Shown: positions 23,396 to 34,540, counted from the first letter of the stretch. The stretch is 64,000 bases of DNA from Hymenoscyphus infarciens (GCA_001414345.1 LLCB01000253.1:1-64000), one strand, 5' to 3'. Made by a program: numbers and translations. Notes: generated by a model from the letters alone, not told the origin.

Positions 23396-24889
23396 GTTGA
23401 GCTGTTCTACGGACGGGGCGGTGTGAAGGAGGTGAAAGTTGCAAATTTGGAAAGAGATGGGGGGTGTAGCTGGTGAAGAAGTTTGATGTAAAGAGAAGTA
23501 GAAGAAAGCTTTATATAAAACCCCCATTCACGAGTAAAATACCAAAAAAGAAAACCAACCCCACAACATTGTGCGTACGGGCGTATCGAAAAGATATTAT
23601 AAAACGGGGTTACGGCCTGCCCAATGACGAGCTGTCATTAATAGAACGCCTCTCGCATTCGCACGTTATCTCCTTCGACTTCGGAGGAATATCCGGCCGT
23701 AGGTTGTTGCCGTACGGGCGCAAAGATACCAATAGCCGTCGCAACTGGATCGCTATGATAGCCTCATTCTTTTCGTTCCACTTGAAACAATGTTGGTGCC
23801 TAGGGAAAAAACGCGTTTTTTGGTTCCGTTGAGCCTCTACTAATGCCTGTACCTGTATCTCTGTAATCCTACCTCAAGATTCCAGCGGGAAATGAGCGAA
23901 ATGAGCGATTCCTTCCCGCGCGTCCGCCACGATTCTCTGGCTCTTTGGTCTCCCAGTATCCTTCCCGAAGTCCATGTATAGTTTCGCGCCATGCATCCGG
24001 CATTGTCATTTCGGTGCCTTCACTTCGGCGCCTTCAAAGTCGCCCTCCGAGCCCGAGTCGAGAAGTCGTGGGAGGGCGACGGCAAGAAAGCCCGGGCTTG
24101 TGGGATTCGAACGATTCGAGAGAGTTTCGAGTCAATCACGGTGTCGCATGCGCATGAGCTCGAGGAAGGTATCGTCTGCCAGCTGAAATGTATGAGCTGG
24201 TGGTCGCTGTGGTGTTGGCTGGAGTTCAAGTCTCCAGGCTACCATGCTGACAACAGCCCGGTGTTCTGGAACTGCGAGTATGGCTCGAGTATGGCTCGAG
24301 TATGGCTCTAGTATGGTATCGTTAGAACTCCAATGTGAAGACGATGCGATCTCACATCTGCGGATCGCTGATAGCTGGTCCGTTGTGTCGTGTTGACAGT
24401 GGTTGAAGTTGTTTAGGAGGTTCAGGCTGTCTTGCTGTGAAAAGCCCGCCTAGCCCGTAACTGCAGCCCTGGGGTCGAGGCGGGGTTGCTTCTGCCTGAG
24501 TTCCCAGTTACCCCGCCATATATCGTTACCGGAGATAGCGTTCTCTCTCTTGATAGAAGTTCTTATTCCAGTTTGCTATATATCTGCATAAAAAGTCACC
24601 TTGAGAGTCATAGTGAGGATTTAAATCTAAAAAGCAACTATAAAGAGGCTAGTAATTTCCTAGAGAACGAGAGATATCTAATTCTCTGTAAGTAGCTTAG
24701 AGTCTCTTTCAGTAGTAGACTAATTTGTATTCATGCTAAGCTTAAGAAATCATAGAATTAGCTTCACAAAAAACAAAATGTGACACTTTACAAACTCGCT
24801 TGGGAGAAAAGGTTTGTAATTATTATCTACAAACTTCCAGTACAACCTACTACACAAATCCTAGGTAGAAATTCTACTTCTTACCTAAC
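23396..24889. other. Intergenic, with a small tandem repeat
   Basis: GC-rich then AT-moderate DNA without a supportable gene. At 24276-24315 there are just over three tandem copies of an 11-bp unit, GAGTATGGCTC. The stretch 24540-24760 is somewhat AT-rich and may be a repeat remnant. Confidence 0.45.
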
Positions 24890-26640
24890 CTTTTTCATTC
24901 CGCCGAATCGCTCGTAAAATGCTTACTTTTCACTTTGATAAATTGAACAGGACATGGTCCAATACCCGGAGTATAATTTGTTAGGTCATCGAAATGTAAA
25001 ACTACATCTCGCAACGTTGACTCCAGGTTGAAAATGGCTTCTTCATTCTATATCCGAGTCTGATTGAAGATCACAGGTACTCGTTTCTGCCAGTTATTCA
25101 ACTTGTTGCTAATATACATGTACGCCGCCCAACTCCTGGGGTTTCTTTCCATGTTCACCTCGAGGTGGTACTTGTGAATTTCCACACTATACTAATTGCG
25201 AACGAAGTCCCGGCGTGTATTCTTCGTTGCTTCAAGCTCTCTAAAGTTTCCTAACTCCCCTTTTTCCGGGGGGGGGGGGGGGAAAACTTTTCCCGNGGGG
25301 GGGGGGGGGGGGGGGTAAAACTTTTCCCGTGTGTTTGGGTACACCGGCTTGTAGATATAAGGAGAGGATTTGAGCCGACTGCCAACCCATAATTTGAGTG
25401 ATTTTCTTACTCGACGGATCGACAAAGATGTCGTTGACCTGAAGGTCCGGGTGCCATGAGATTGGTCGACGATTCTTGAAGTCGTCCATGTTTATGTTGA
25501 GATGCTGTTTCTTGAACTCGACGTTTGGCAAGATAGGAGGGACCATAGTAGGAGCCAGCAGTTCAAAAAGATTCAACAACGTGGTCAAACGTGCTTGTGA
25601 AGTGGAACTCGGAGGAGTGGTGTTTTCGAGGTAGATGACCTCAATCTTGCCTAGTCCTTTGAGATAATCGAGTGGGAATTTGTCTACTAATACTTAGTTT
25701 CTGAAACCAAAATTGGAGAGGAAAGAGATGGTATACACATGGTCCCCTGCTTGTTTTCTACTAAGCTTTATCCACTAAGGGTCCTATAGCAAGTTCCCGA
25801 TTAGTCTATATAACTTGTGTGTGGGCTGTCAGGTTCTTGAAGGTTCTCTGGAAGCCGGTTAATTATGCTTGGGATCGTACTTCACGCTTTAAATGACACT
25901 GGTTCGTCTAAGGGACCATTGACGCAGCAATAAAGACTGCCGATCTTTGAGAAAGCTGTTTCAGCAAGCTTACTCTCCATTTTTGTCACTTCGTTGACGA
26001 TGCGGAGACGGACATCACCAGGCAAATGAATGTCGTCCCAAGTTTTCTAAGTAGTACACCTTGGGCCTTTTCTTCAAGGATATATTTCGATCCGACTATG
26101 TTGTCGAAATGTGGAGAGGATGCCAGAAATTTTGGGATCGGAATCTCCAGTACGTATGTGAGCTGAGTCCTTGAATAAGTATAACTCTGAATATGATAAG
26201 AAGATAGCAGGGCAAACCTACACGATGAGTTGCCACTTCGGAGGCGATCCTATAAAATACAGAATTGGTTTAGGGAATCCTTGTAAATGTCTCGGCACCA
26301 TTATCCATAGTAAGAAGATAACTATTGGTTTTCTCTCCTGGTTTCACATTGAGGACTTTGGTGTCTGTCCTCTATTAGTGTGGACTTCTTAAAAATCCTA
26401 AAATTGCTGTGGTAAGCGAGGCGATATAGCTTCACGTGTGGAGTTGAAGGAATTAAACTAGAAGCAGTTACGAAAATTAAAAAGATGCCACCCGATGGAT
26501 TTAGAGCAGCATGGGTGAAGGAGAAACATACCATAAGGTACTGGGCAATTCCATCAGGGAGTATAGAAATTGCGACTTTTAGAAGTTCGGGGAGGTTGAA
26601 GTCGAAATCCTTTTGAGAAATATGAACTCCTATTGATCAA
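24890..26640 (-). pseudogene. AIM9/APH-like phosphotransferase pseudogene
   Basis: Scattered minus-strand blocks match fungal aminoglycoside-phosphotransferase-fold proteins of the AIM9 type. An N-terminal-lobe block near 26140-26060 reads LEIPIPKFLASS and NIVGSKYILEEKAQGV. Near 26040-25890 is ESKLAETAFSKIGSLYC in a shifted frame. The catalytic block near 25480-25340 reads WHPDLQVNDIFVDP and MGWQSAQILSLYLQAGVPK. A C-terminal block lies near 24990-24890. The usual catalytic-loop Asn is Asp (NDIF), and the metal-binding Asp of DWQS is Gly (GWQS). Stops and frameshifts separate the blocks, and G-runs with an N sit at 25268-25315. The family link is from motif recognition. Confidence 0.6.
25268..25315. 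other. Two long G-runs with an N: likely assembly artefact
   Basis: A run of 15 G, then AAAACTTTTCCCG, an N at 25296, a run of 19 G, then TAAAACTTTTCCCG. The AAAACTTTTCCCG text appears twice. Such paired homopolymers with an ambiguous base suggest a mis-assembled or poorly polished tandem duplication inside the phosphotransferase pseudogene, so part of its damage may not be real. Confidence 0.6.
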
Positions 26641-27603
26641 ATTAGTACAAAATTCCTTCAAAAATTCATTCAAAAATTCATAGTTCCTACATTTTTCATT
26701 AGGTCTGATGGTGTGAGTTTGAGGCATATTGTGCTTTGATTACGGAAGTGTACAGCCTAGGGACGATGTAAGCTGCATGATAGTAGTCGGTAACAAAAAT
26801 GATTGAGTAGGCGACAACTTATGATGAAGAATTTTAATCAGAACCTTGGACGCTACTTTTCTAAGCTGCATAACTATTTTTAGCCGGGGGATGGCGCTGG
26901 TGTTACGCTGGCGAGGAGATACATGACTGAAAGGGCTCTATTCACTATATCTTGCAACGAACAAGCTTTTCTTCTGTGGGGTAAGAGGGAGGGAAGAATA
27001 AGGAGTAAGAGAGAGAGTGGAAAGAATAATGGGCTTTCGACATCTGTACTTCAGGTGTAGATGGGGCGGCAAAGGGTTGATTGGCAGTTTTTTGTTTTCT
27101 TCTTTCATCCAGGATTCTCTTGGAAAGAGGGGAGGTAGGGTTTCCCTTCAAAACTTGAAGTTCTATCAAGTCTCATTGCTGAAAAGAATGTAATGTACCA
27201 GCATGGAAGTGGCGGCCTTTTCGTTGACTTTTCATCCCTTTTCAGTTCCTATCGATTGTATATAGGATCCTTAAATCCTTTTCTCTGTGACTATCTCTAG
27301 AATTCCCTTGTTATTTGGCTTAGGGTCCTAGCTTTGCGCCTCCGTTGCCTGGATCGGTAGAAGATAATTACCTCTTTCTCTTATACGGCGACGACCATTC
27401 TTTTTAAACCCCTAATAGTTATGCCCCCTGTATTCATCAATAGCAGCGACTTAATCTTTGAAACCGGCTCCTAAGCATAATAATCGTCGGAGGTGTGTTC
27501 ATGATTCTGGCAGAAAGCATTAAATGTTGAACTAGGCTTGGCTTTAAGATGGTGATACTTAGCGTGAGTTAAGTCTTTGTATTTGAATGCTGGTTAGACA
27601 AAA
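26641..27603. other. Intergenic, no gene recognised
   Basis: GC-moderate DNA with short open frames lacking recognisable domains. It ends abruptly at the AT-rich element that begins GGGCCTGTTTAGCTCGTAT at 27604. Confidence 0.45.
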
Positions 27604-29140
27604 GGGCCTGTTTAGCTCGTATGAATTATTTAAATATATATATAGATATTTAACGAGATATTATAAATAGTAACCTCGTATAAGTTAGTATATATTATTA
27701 ATTGTTTCTTAATATATTAACTAATCGCTTAGCTCGTAGTATATAGCCTTATATACATTCTTAGTATATAGTATAGATAGGTGTCTTAATAGTAGTAAGA
27801 AAACATATATATATAAAGTTTTAAAGGTTTATACTACTAAGGGTTTAACTCCTTTTTTAGTAGTATATATCTTATTTATATATATACTAAGATATAAGAG
27901 GAGACTATAATAATCTAACTTCTCTTACTATTCTCTTTTCCCTCGTTATCCTAGCTAGTAGAAGATTTACTTATCTATCCCGGAAAAGATATATTTGTCT
28001 AAATAATAATATATTTCATAATATAAAACTATTGAAAATAATCCTTACTACGAAGCACTTTCAGGCTATACCGTTTATCTATGAAATTCCTAGGAGGTTT
28101 TAACATATAAAAGAGGTAGTCTTTACTTTCAATTAGATACCTTTTAAACCTTTAAGTAAAAGTCGAATATAGTAGATCACGTTAGATAAGAGTCGAGTTC
28201 AATTTTAAGAGAACGTATTAAACTTTCGCGTAGTGTTTTAGGTTTCTCTACCTAATCTATTATCCTATCCTACCTCGACGCTCCTTCTCCTTCCTACCTC
28301 TATTTTAAAGCTATCCCGCCTTCTCCTATTCTTAAATTCTAGCTTTCCTAGCCACTCCTATCTTATAGTACTTACTTGCCTTTCCTTACTAAATAGAGAG
28401 GCTAAGATAAGAAGAGTTAGGCTAGTTAATTTCGCTTAAAGCCTAGAAGGTAAGTAGAAAAGAGGGTCTAGGTTGCTAATTCGCTTAATATCTAGAAGGC
28501 GGGTAGAAAAGAGAGTCTTAAGTAGAAAAGAGAGTCTAGGTCTTAATTAGAGAGTTGCCTTCCTAATCCTACTCTAGCCTAGTCTCCTTTTTTTATCTAC
28601 CTAGCTACTTCTATCCTGTTTTTAGAACTTTCCTAGCTACTCCTATCCTAGTTAGAGTACCTAGCCTACTAAACTTAGCCTAGCCTTAATTCTAATCTAG
28701 CCTAGGCTCTTCTATTCTTACCTAGGTAAGTAGCCTATCCTATTCTAAGTACTAGGCTAACTAAGGCGGGGAAAGCTAAAACACTGCTTTCGCGTAACAC
28801 TAGTTATTTTTAGAAACAGCAAAGTATATAATTAAGAACTTAATTCCCTTCTACTTTATAAGATCCTTAGTAAGATTCTAATCAAATTCCCTATATAACT
28901 TAATTACTATACTAGCTAAACTTGGTTTAATCTAAGGAAGCGAGTTAGAGTAGAGAATAGCCCTCTTTAGATATAGAGCTACTAATAGGTCTTTATTAAT
29001 AGAGCTTAGATATAAAGTATAGTTTCTTAAACCTAGGTCTTCTAAATCTAGTAGAACTGTCTTATACTTGGTAATATTAAAAGGATACTTACGAATTGAT
29101 CTATTATAATACGTATGTTAAGTGCTAAGTAAAGTTAAGA
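27604..29140. mobile_element. AT-rich relic with GGGCCTGTTTAGC start
   Basis: The first bases match the left terminus of the element at 10376, but I could not find a convincing right end. On the minus strand from about 29120 to 28010 one frame is protein-like despite several stops (KYKTVLLDLEDLGLRNYTLY, KDYLFYMLKPPRNFIDKRYS), and it continues across the hAT-like insertion at 28231-28786. The protein is not one I recognise. It may be a transposon-encoded product or a captured host gene fragment. Confidence 0.4.
28231..28786. mobile_element. hAT-like non-autonomous element (556 bp)
   Basis: The left end TAGTGTTTTAGGTTTC and the right end (reverse complement CAGTGTTTTAGCTTTCC) form inverted repeats that fit the hAT YARNG start. 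Identical 8-bp repeats CTTTCGCG flank it at 28223-28230 and 28787-28794. The interior is CT/GA-rich with CCTAGCTACTCCTATCC-like repeats and no transposase. It is less AT-rich than its host block, so it arrived after most of the surrounding decay. Confidence 0.85.
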
Positions 29141-29174
29141 AGGTTTTTAGTTCAGAGGAAACCTTTCATAAAAG

Positions 29175-30121
29175 GTGCTATATTATGTCGTTTGGATTTG
29201 CTATAGTTGCTGCACTATCTTTCAGCTCGAGTCCAGGGATGAATACTCCATAGGCCAAATGTCGAGAGCAACAAGTCGTATCTTGGACAAGTCTACAAAG
29301 CGGCGTTCATTCTATTTATCAACTGTGTCGAGTATGGTTCTGTCTAAAACCAAGGTGTCGCGCTTGCCATCAAGCCAGACTAGTCCTTTATGTTTGAGTC
29401 GGTCCATAATTGGAGGTCCAGGAACTTTCCAAGGTTCGTAAAGTCTAATAGGGCTTAAAGCATAATAATTTAGATGGAAGACATATCGAGATTCCTTGCA
29501 GTTGCTTCTACTGTTTTTTCTGAGCTTGGCACTGTCTTTACGTCCACGGAAAATAGGGAAACAGACAGTCCCCCCAGATCCCGTTTAACGAGGTCTCCAG
29601 CTAAGTAGGTAAATACGGGCTGAATCTAGGGTAAACAGTCCTTGGTGGTGGAAACTCTTTGTCTCAACCCAATGGGCAGTTGGGGGAATAGCGTGAACTC
29701 TGTGTGTTTGGTGTGCGTCTCCTTAGCCCAATGAACGTGGCGTAGCACATTGTTGCGACCTGTAGTAAGATCTATGTTTTCTGCCAAAAAGGTTGACGGG
29801 TCGCAGAATTCCCAATGTTCTATAAAACTGTCAGTTTTCAGACGACATTCAGAGGTGAGGTAAGGTTCAACCTACCAGGTGAATAGAGTTTTCATATCCT
29901 CTCTTGATCCTCAGTTGAGGGCTGTTTCTTGTCTTGATCTTCTGCTGCTGTTTGGGCTTCGTCCCCCAGGTTCCCTTTGATGGTGGTAGCATCTGGCAAT
30001 AAAGGGCTTGTATCTGTATTTGGTAAGTTAGTATTCTTAACGGAACATGGCCACCAGAGGGAAAGGAAGCCTGACCTTCAGCAACTTTATTCTCATCTAT
30101 GGCGCCAGGTATTTTAGACAT
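29175..30121 (-). pseudogene. 2EXR-domain pseudogene D
   Basis: A possible start at 30121 (MSKIPGAIDENKVAEGQASF) opens a frame to a GTAGGT donor near 29879. Further on, the minus strand carries FTLFPQLPIGLRQRV (29641-29700), the usual F-x-x-LP-x-LR opening of a 2EXR domain, and NCKESRYVF with KGLVWLDGKRDTLVLDRTIL (about 29500-29330), its CRESR and DTL parts. The expected Ile-Trp after LRQR is lost, several stops fall between the blocks, and TAG at 29312-29314 ends the last block. Remnant of one more paralog, broken but not AT-enriched. Confidence 0.6.
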
Positions 30122-30526
30122 GATTGCTAGCTAATTTATGCACCACTTGTCTTGGATGGAACAGATCAAAGACAAACCGGTGATACTATCTAAGGTGTCT
30201 ACTAGAAGCCCTTGTGGCGTGGTTAGGTGAGTCATTTTTATGAGGCGCATTGACAACATTCAGCAATACAAGCAGTAAAGGGGCTGGCTAACTGGGAAAG
30301 TGAAGCCGACACGTTAGCTAACTGTAATACATGAAGAGTATCTCTTTTTTAGATTTCTTGATGAACACAATAGAACTGTACTCATTTTATTATGAAAGTC
30401 AAATTCATTAGGTAGAATAATTCCTCATTGTTTGTGACATGACTAATCGAGTGCTACCTGTTGATAGAAATTCCCCAACCACAAGGTTTGTAGTAAAATA
30501 ATATACAGTTGGCTGTCCTATGACCA

Positions 30527-31399
30527 CTACATGCCTCGCATAAAACGTTGAATTTCCTCATTCTTGTGGTGAAAAACGTTCAACAAGCCTCCCCAAACCT
30601 GTTCCCATCTTCCCACTTCACGCCATATCCCAGAAAGGAAAATAAAGTCACCTCCACCCTGACTCGTATTAACCTCATCCATAGTTTTTCGCAATTTGAC
30701 TCTCTCAGCCCAACTCAACTGAAAGTCCTTTCTCTTCTTACCCCGTATGCCACGATCAAGAATCTTGCACAAGAGAACCAAGTGCGTGCCCTGCCATCCG
30801 GTAATCGATACAGTGGTTGCAATAGCCGTTTCTCTCCAACCATAAGTTTCATAAATAAACGGTCCTCGTTTTGGTCCACCAAGCGCGCTAATGTCTTGAC
30901 TGTAAATCTCCTCGTGGAACTCGTTCATCATATCAGGGAGGGGAATCATTAAGGTATCGTTGAGACTGACGTATGCGGAATAACGACCTTGGTGATGCTC
31001 AAAGCATTTCTTGTAGTGTCGAAGTCCGATTTTGCGTGCCTCTCTGTTGGTATGTAGAATGGAGGGGACTGGATTGTGGGCTTTGAAGTGTATGTAACCT
31101 TCGCTGACTGTTCCATGGCCCTGCGCAGTTTGCCAGGTTAATATCGGCTCTCTTCCTTCAACCAAAGTAAAGAGGACGGCGCGACCTTGATTTGCGACAT
31201 GGTTCCAGATTTTTTTGCGTAGCTGTTTCAAAGGCTACCGTGTTAGCCCAGTTGTTTGAGAAGTTCGACAATTGTTTCAAAATCAGGCTATGCGAAGGGT
31301 CCTTCTGGCCAACAAGAAATGGGAAGAATGCTCTAGTAATCTATGGGTCTGACTAACCGTGAGCTCTAGACGAGGAAATGGTTTGAATATTGTTGCCAT
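30527..31399 (-). CDS. 2EXR-domain protein E (intact)
   Basis: Two exons, 31399-31358 (MATIFKPFPRLELT) and 31222-30527, 738 nt and 245 residues, with a 135-base intron (GTTAGT donor, GAAACAG acceptor). The exon 1 length of 42 nt and the intron position are shared with pseudogene H. The 2EXR domain spans about residues 5-115: FPRLELTLRKKIWN, the core PVPSILHTNREARKIGLRHY, and YVSLNDTLMIPLPD. The C-terminal half contains WEQVWGGLLNVFHHK, similar to the end of protein F. No signal peptide or membrane helix. Function unknown; family members are common in Ascomycota and often lineage-expanded. Confidence 0.8.
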
Positions 31400-31972
31400 T
31401 TTGCTGGACTCATCAGTAGTGTGATTTGGAGAATCCTACTGCAGATGTGGGCTGAGAAGATTGGTTGTCGAAGAAAGAACTTCAAGGTCCATGGTAGATG
31501 GGTTAAATTCTGTCAAATAAGTAAAGAAACTAATATTGAGTCTCCAAGCCACTCATTCCTATGCTAGAAGGTACCACAATTAAGTTCAAAGTGAATTTCA
31601 CTCTGAAAGAAGTCAGTGCTTACTATAGCTTGGTAAGAAGTTAACCAGACTAAAGTGAATACGGTAGTACTTATACATGAGTCAATTGGTTTCTGAAACT
31701 CACTCATATGTTCAATCAAAGAGATGGATTCTAAGAGGGAGGTGAAGAGGAATGCCAGTTTTTCAGATTCCAATTGAAATTCTTTACGTTAGCATTTTGG
31801 AGAGAGTGATAAGATGAAAGTAAGTAAGTTGAGGGTTAATAATAAGACGATATCAAGTGAATGTAGTTATAAGACATGTAAATGGGCAATGTAAGTAAGT
31901 ATCACCTCTTAATATATTTGCGCGACTTTCTTCAGAGCCTAAAAAGGATCAATTGGTAGGGCGTCCTATATA
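31400..31972. other. Intergenic: probable promoter of gene E
   Basis: AT-moderate DNA between gene E and the TA-flanked element at 31975. A short minus-strand frame at 31564-31773 has no recognisable feature and is not supported. Confidence 0.4.
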
Positions 31973-31974
31973 TA

Positions 31975-32759
31975 CTAAAAGTCGGAAACGACGACTAAAT
32001 CGTAAATCGTAAATCGTAAATCGCAAATTATAAAAGTTAATAGATAGAGTAAATCTTAAATTATATTATCCTATTCTCTTACTCTTGCTCTCTTACTCTC
32101 TTGCTCTCTTGCTCTCTTACTCTCTTGCTCTCTTGCTCTCTTACTCTCTTACTCTCTTACTCTCTTGCTCTCTTACTCTCTTACTCTCTTACTCTCTTAC
32201 TCTCTTACTCTCTTACTCTCTTACTCTTCTATCCTATTCTTCTACCTAGGTATATATTACTTATACTAAGAGAGTGTAGGAGAGAGTAGGAGAAGAATGA
32301 GGGTAAGGTAAGGGGGTAAGCAAAGGAGAGAGTAGGAGGTAGTAAATATTCTAGGGGAAGGTTTTTCCTAGCGTGGGTAAGAGGAGTTTAAAGTAAACAT
32401 TCCCCCTACCCTCTTCCCTCTTCTCCTCTTCCCTCTTCCCTCTTTCTCTCTTTCTCTCTTATTTATCTAAAAATTATAGGAAGAATACAATATAGGAGTT
32501 AGGTAATAGGGAGTAAGGAGGCGATGTTACTACTATATATATAATACTCGTCCTCCCTCTCTATCCTCTAATTAGTTACTATAGTTAAGACTGTCTAGTC
32601 TTAATATAGAGAGACGAGGAGAGAAGGAGAGGGGGGGGAGAGGGGAGAAGGAGGGAGAGAGAAGTTAAAATTTAAAAATATTATATTTTATACTTATAAA
32701 AAGTAACACTTTACGAATTACGATTTACGATTTTCGATTTAGTCGTTTCCGACTTTTAG
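31975..32759. mobile_element. TA-flanked inverted-repeat MITE with internal minisatellite
   Basis: The ends are inverted repeats of about 45 bases starting CTAAAAGTCGGAAACGAC, followed by ATCGTAAATCG-type repeats. TA lies outside both ends (31973-31974 and 32760-32761), as for Tc1/mariner-type elements. There is no transposase. The interior holds an octanucleotide array at about 32076-32226 and a second CT/GA-rich segment at about 32395-32660. It sits between the divergently oriented genes E and F. Confidence 0.8.
32076..32226. repeat. Octanucleotide minisatellite (TTRCTCTC)n
   Basis: About 18-19 tandem copies of TTACTCTC or TTGCTCTC, with the A/G position varying between copies. It lies inside the MITE at 31975-32759. 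An apparent Leu/Ser-rich open frame across it is only the repeat read in frame. Confidence 0.85.
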
Positions 32760-33048
32760 TACGTACGGGATGCCGTAATTGGTCAATTTTAATAAGTATT
32801 CCAAGATTGAATAATTCCTCTAATAAAAACGAATGATTTCTGTTTTTTTGTTCTGCGCCTCAAAAAGGACAAGCCTCATTATTTGAACACCCGCACTAAA
32901 ACATGGGTCAAAAGAAGCGGAATATGACATGCCAAGCTGAAACAGTAATAAACAGTTCCCAACCCCTCGCTTAAATACTCGGTCCCCACCACTTCACTTC
33001 TCAAACACCTTACACCCAATTCATCTTCTCCTGAAACTAACAGACGAC

Positions 33049-33753
33049 ATGACTTCTACATTCCCCTTATTTGCCCTCTTACCGACCGAATTGCGTTTCC
33101 AGATCTGGATCCTCAACACAGCCCTTGGTCGCGATATCCCTCTCCAAATCACACTCGTCCACGACCCCAACTTGCATGCCAAATACGGTCTCTATCGCTT
33201 CAAAGCCCAGACACCGGTTCCCAGTCTCCTACATACATGTTCCGAAGCACGCAGAATAGGGCTGATGCATTACCACGCCTATTTCAAAACGGGAAATACG
33301 GGGAGGAGATGTATTTATGTAAATCCTAAAGTGGATTTACTTTTTATTCGTGTACCTGAGTATGTACGTGGACTGAAGGATTTGGTTGACCAAACTCTTG
33401 GGCGAGGACGAACACGGCTGTTTAGAGGAGAGAAAGTAAGCATTCGAGGCATGGTTTGCGTGTCTCTTTCCAAGGAGGCCGATGAGGGCGAGGGAGAGAC
33501 CGGGTCCCATGGCTTGACGACCGAGCTCATTGTCAAGATAGGAGGTCTAAATGAAGGCTGGTTCGAGAATAGCCCAGGGGGTATGAATGAGGTGAGAACA
33601 GCTTTGGGCATGACTTCTGCAGAGGTGGGGAGGGGGATCTCAACCCCTTTGTGGGTAGGCTTTATGTTAATGAGTAACTGGGATAGAGCGTGGAGGGGCT
33701 TTTTAGGAGGCATTGAGAGGAGGAGAGCCAAGAGGAAGCAGTGGGAACTGTGA
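33049..33753 (+). CDS. 2EXR-domain protein F (intact, intronless)
   Basis: A single exon of 234 residues starting at ATG 33049 after a TTAAATAC element about 78 bases upstream. The 2EXR domain lies at about residues 5-105: FPLFALLPTELRFQIWI, PVPSLLHTCSEARRIGLMHY, and CIYVNPKVDLLFIRVPE. It is a close paralog of E: GLYRFKAQTPVPS versus GYIHFKAHNPVPS, and matching Trp-containing C-termini (NWDRAWRGFLGGI). Unlike E and H it has no intron inside LPTELR, so the intron was lost or was never gained in this copy. It is encoded divergently from E across the MITE. Function unknown; no targeting signal seen. Confidence 0.85.
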   Translation: MTSTFPLFALLPTELRFQIWILNTALGRDIPLQITLVHDPNLHAKYGLYRFKAQTPVPSLLHTCSEARRIGLMHYHAYFKTGNTGRRCIYVNPKVDLLFIRVPEYVRGLKDLVDQTLGRGRTRLFRGEKVSIRGMVCVSLSKEADEGEGETGSHGLTTELIVKIGGLNEGWFENSPGGMNEVRTALGMTSAEVGRGISTPLWVGFMLMSNWDRAWRGFLGGIERRRAKRKQWEL

Positions 33754-34119
33754 GCTAGTTTTGGATGTAGTGAGTAGATTGCCGAGTGTTGAAGACTTGG
33801 GGAGTGGCTTGTTTGTTGTAGTCTGCTCCTTTTAATAGTGGATATGCCCTTGGAAGACCTCGGAAGGAGTGGATGTATCTGTTTCTTTTACTTAAACTTT
33901 CCTTACGAGGATTATTTATGCTGTATCATGCCTTTAATTAACAAGAAGGCTTTTTAAATATTCATGGAGGACATATGGTGAGAAGTAATTGTTCAATCAT
34001 CCATACTTATAAAGAAAACAGTCGTGATTTCGATAAAGGATTTCTCACATAAAAAGGCTGAAGAGATTTGGGAAGTTGATTCACAGTTGGCTATCCATGG
34101 TCTCCACCCTGTTTTACAA
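33754..34119. other. Intergenic 3' region between F and fragment G
   Basis: Short unique region between convergent F and fragment G. Nothing recognised. Confidence 0.4.
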
Positions 34120-34540
34120 CTACCACAACCCGTCAATATCTTTCGCACAAGGACTCGGCTTTTTTGACGAAGTAGCCGGGCATGCTGCCCGACAAATCAT
34201 ATGATTTAAGTAGTCGTTACCACGAAGCTTCTTCGCAGAGTGCCGTCTCATTTGTCCAAAGAGATAGTCGTTGTAGCTTGTAGAAGCTATAAAGCAGAAA
34301 ATATCGACCTTGGGATTGACGAAGGCGCGGAGCGGAAACTCAACTTGGTCGAAGAAGTTGATGTAGAACTGTAGACCGACTTGGCGTGACTCCCGGCTAG
34401 CATGAAGAATACCAGGGATAGCAGTAGTTGTTTCGGGGTAAGATAGCTTGAAGTTATTTACAAGATCCGTAAATAGCGGAATGCTGTCTGAAGTATAGGT
34501 TACGGCCGCTTTTACATGGCGGGAATGATCTGCTGCTAGA
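34120..34540 (-). pseudogene. 2EXR-domain gene fragment G
   Basis: A minus-strand frame ending at TAG 34120-34122 reads TAIPGILHASRESRQVGLQF, then FFDQVEFPLRAFVNPKVDIF, the central and C-terminal half of a 2EXR domain. The N-terminal part (the F-x-x-LP-x-E opening) is missing, and upstream DNA leads directly into the 3' part of H. G and H share the FFDQVEFPL and NPKVDI stretches, so G looks like a partial tandem duplicate of H. It has an open frame but no plausible start, so I call it a fragment. Confidence 0.6.

Noticed and set aside
32101..32289. Plus-strand open frame of Leu/Ser-rich repeats
   Set aside because: It is the (TTRCTCTC)n array read in frame inside a MITE, not a gene.
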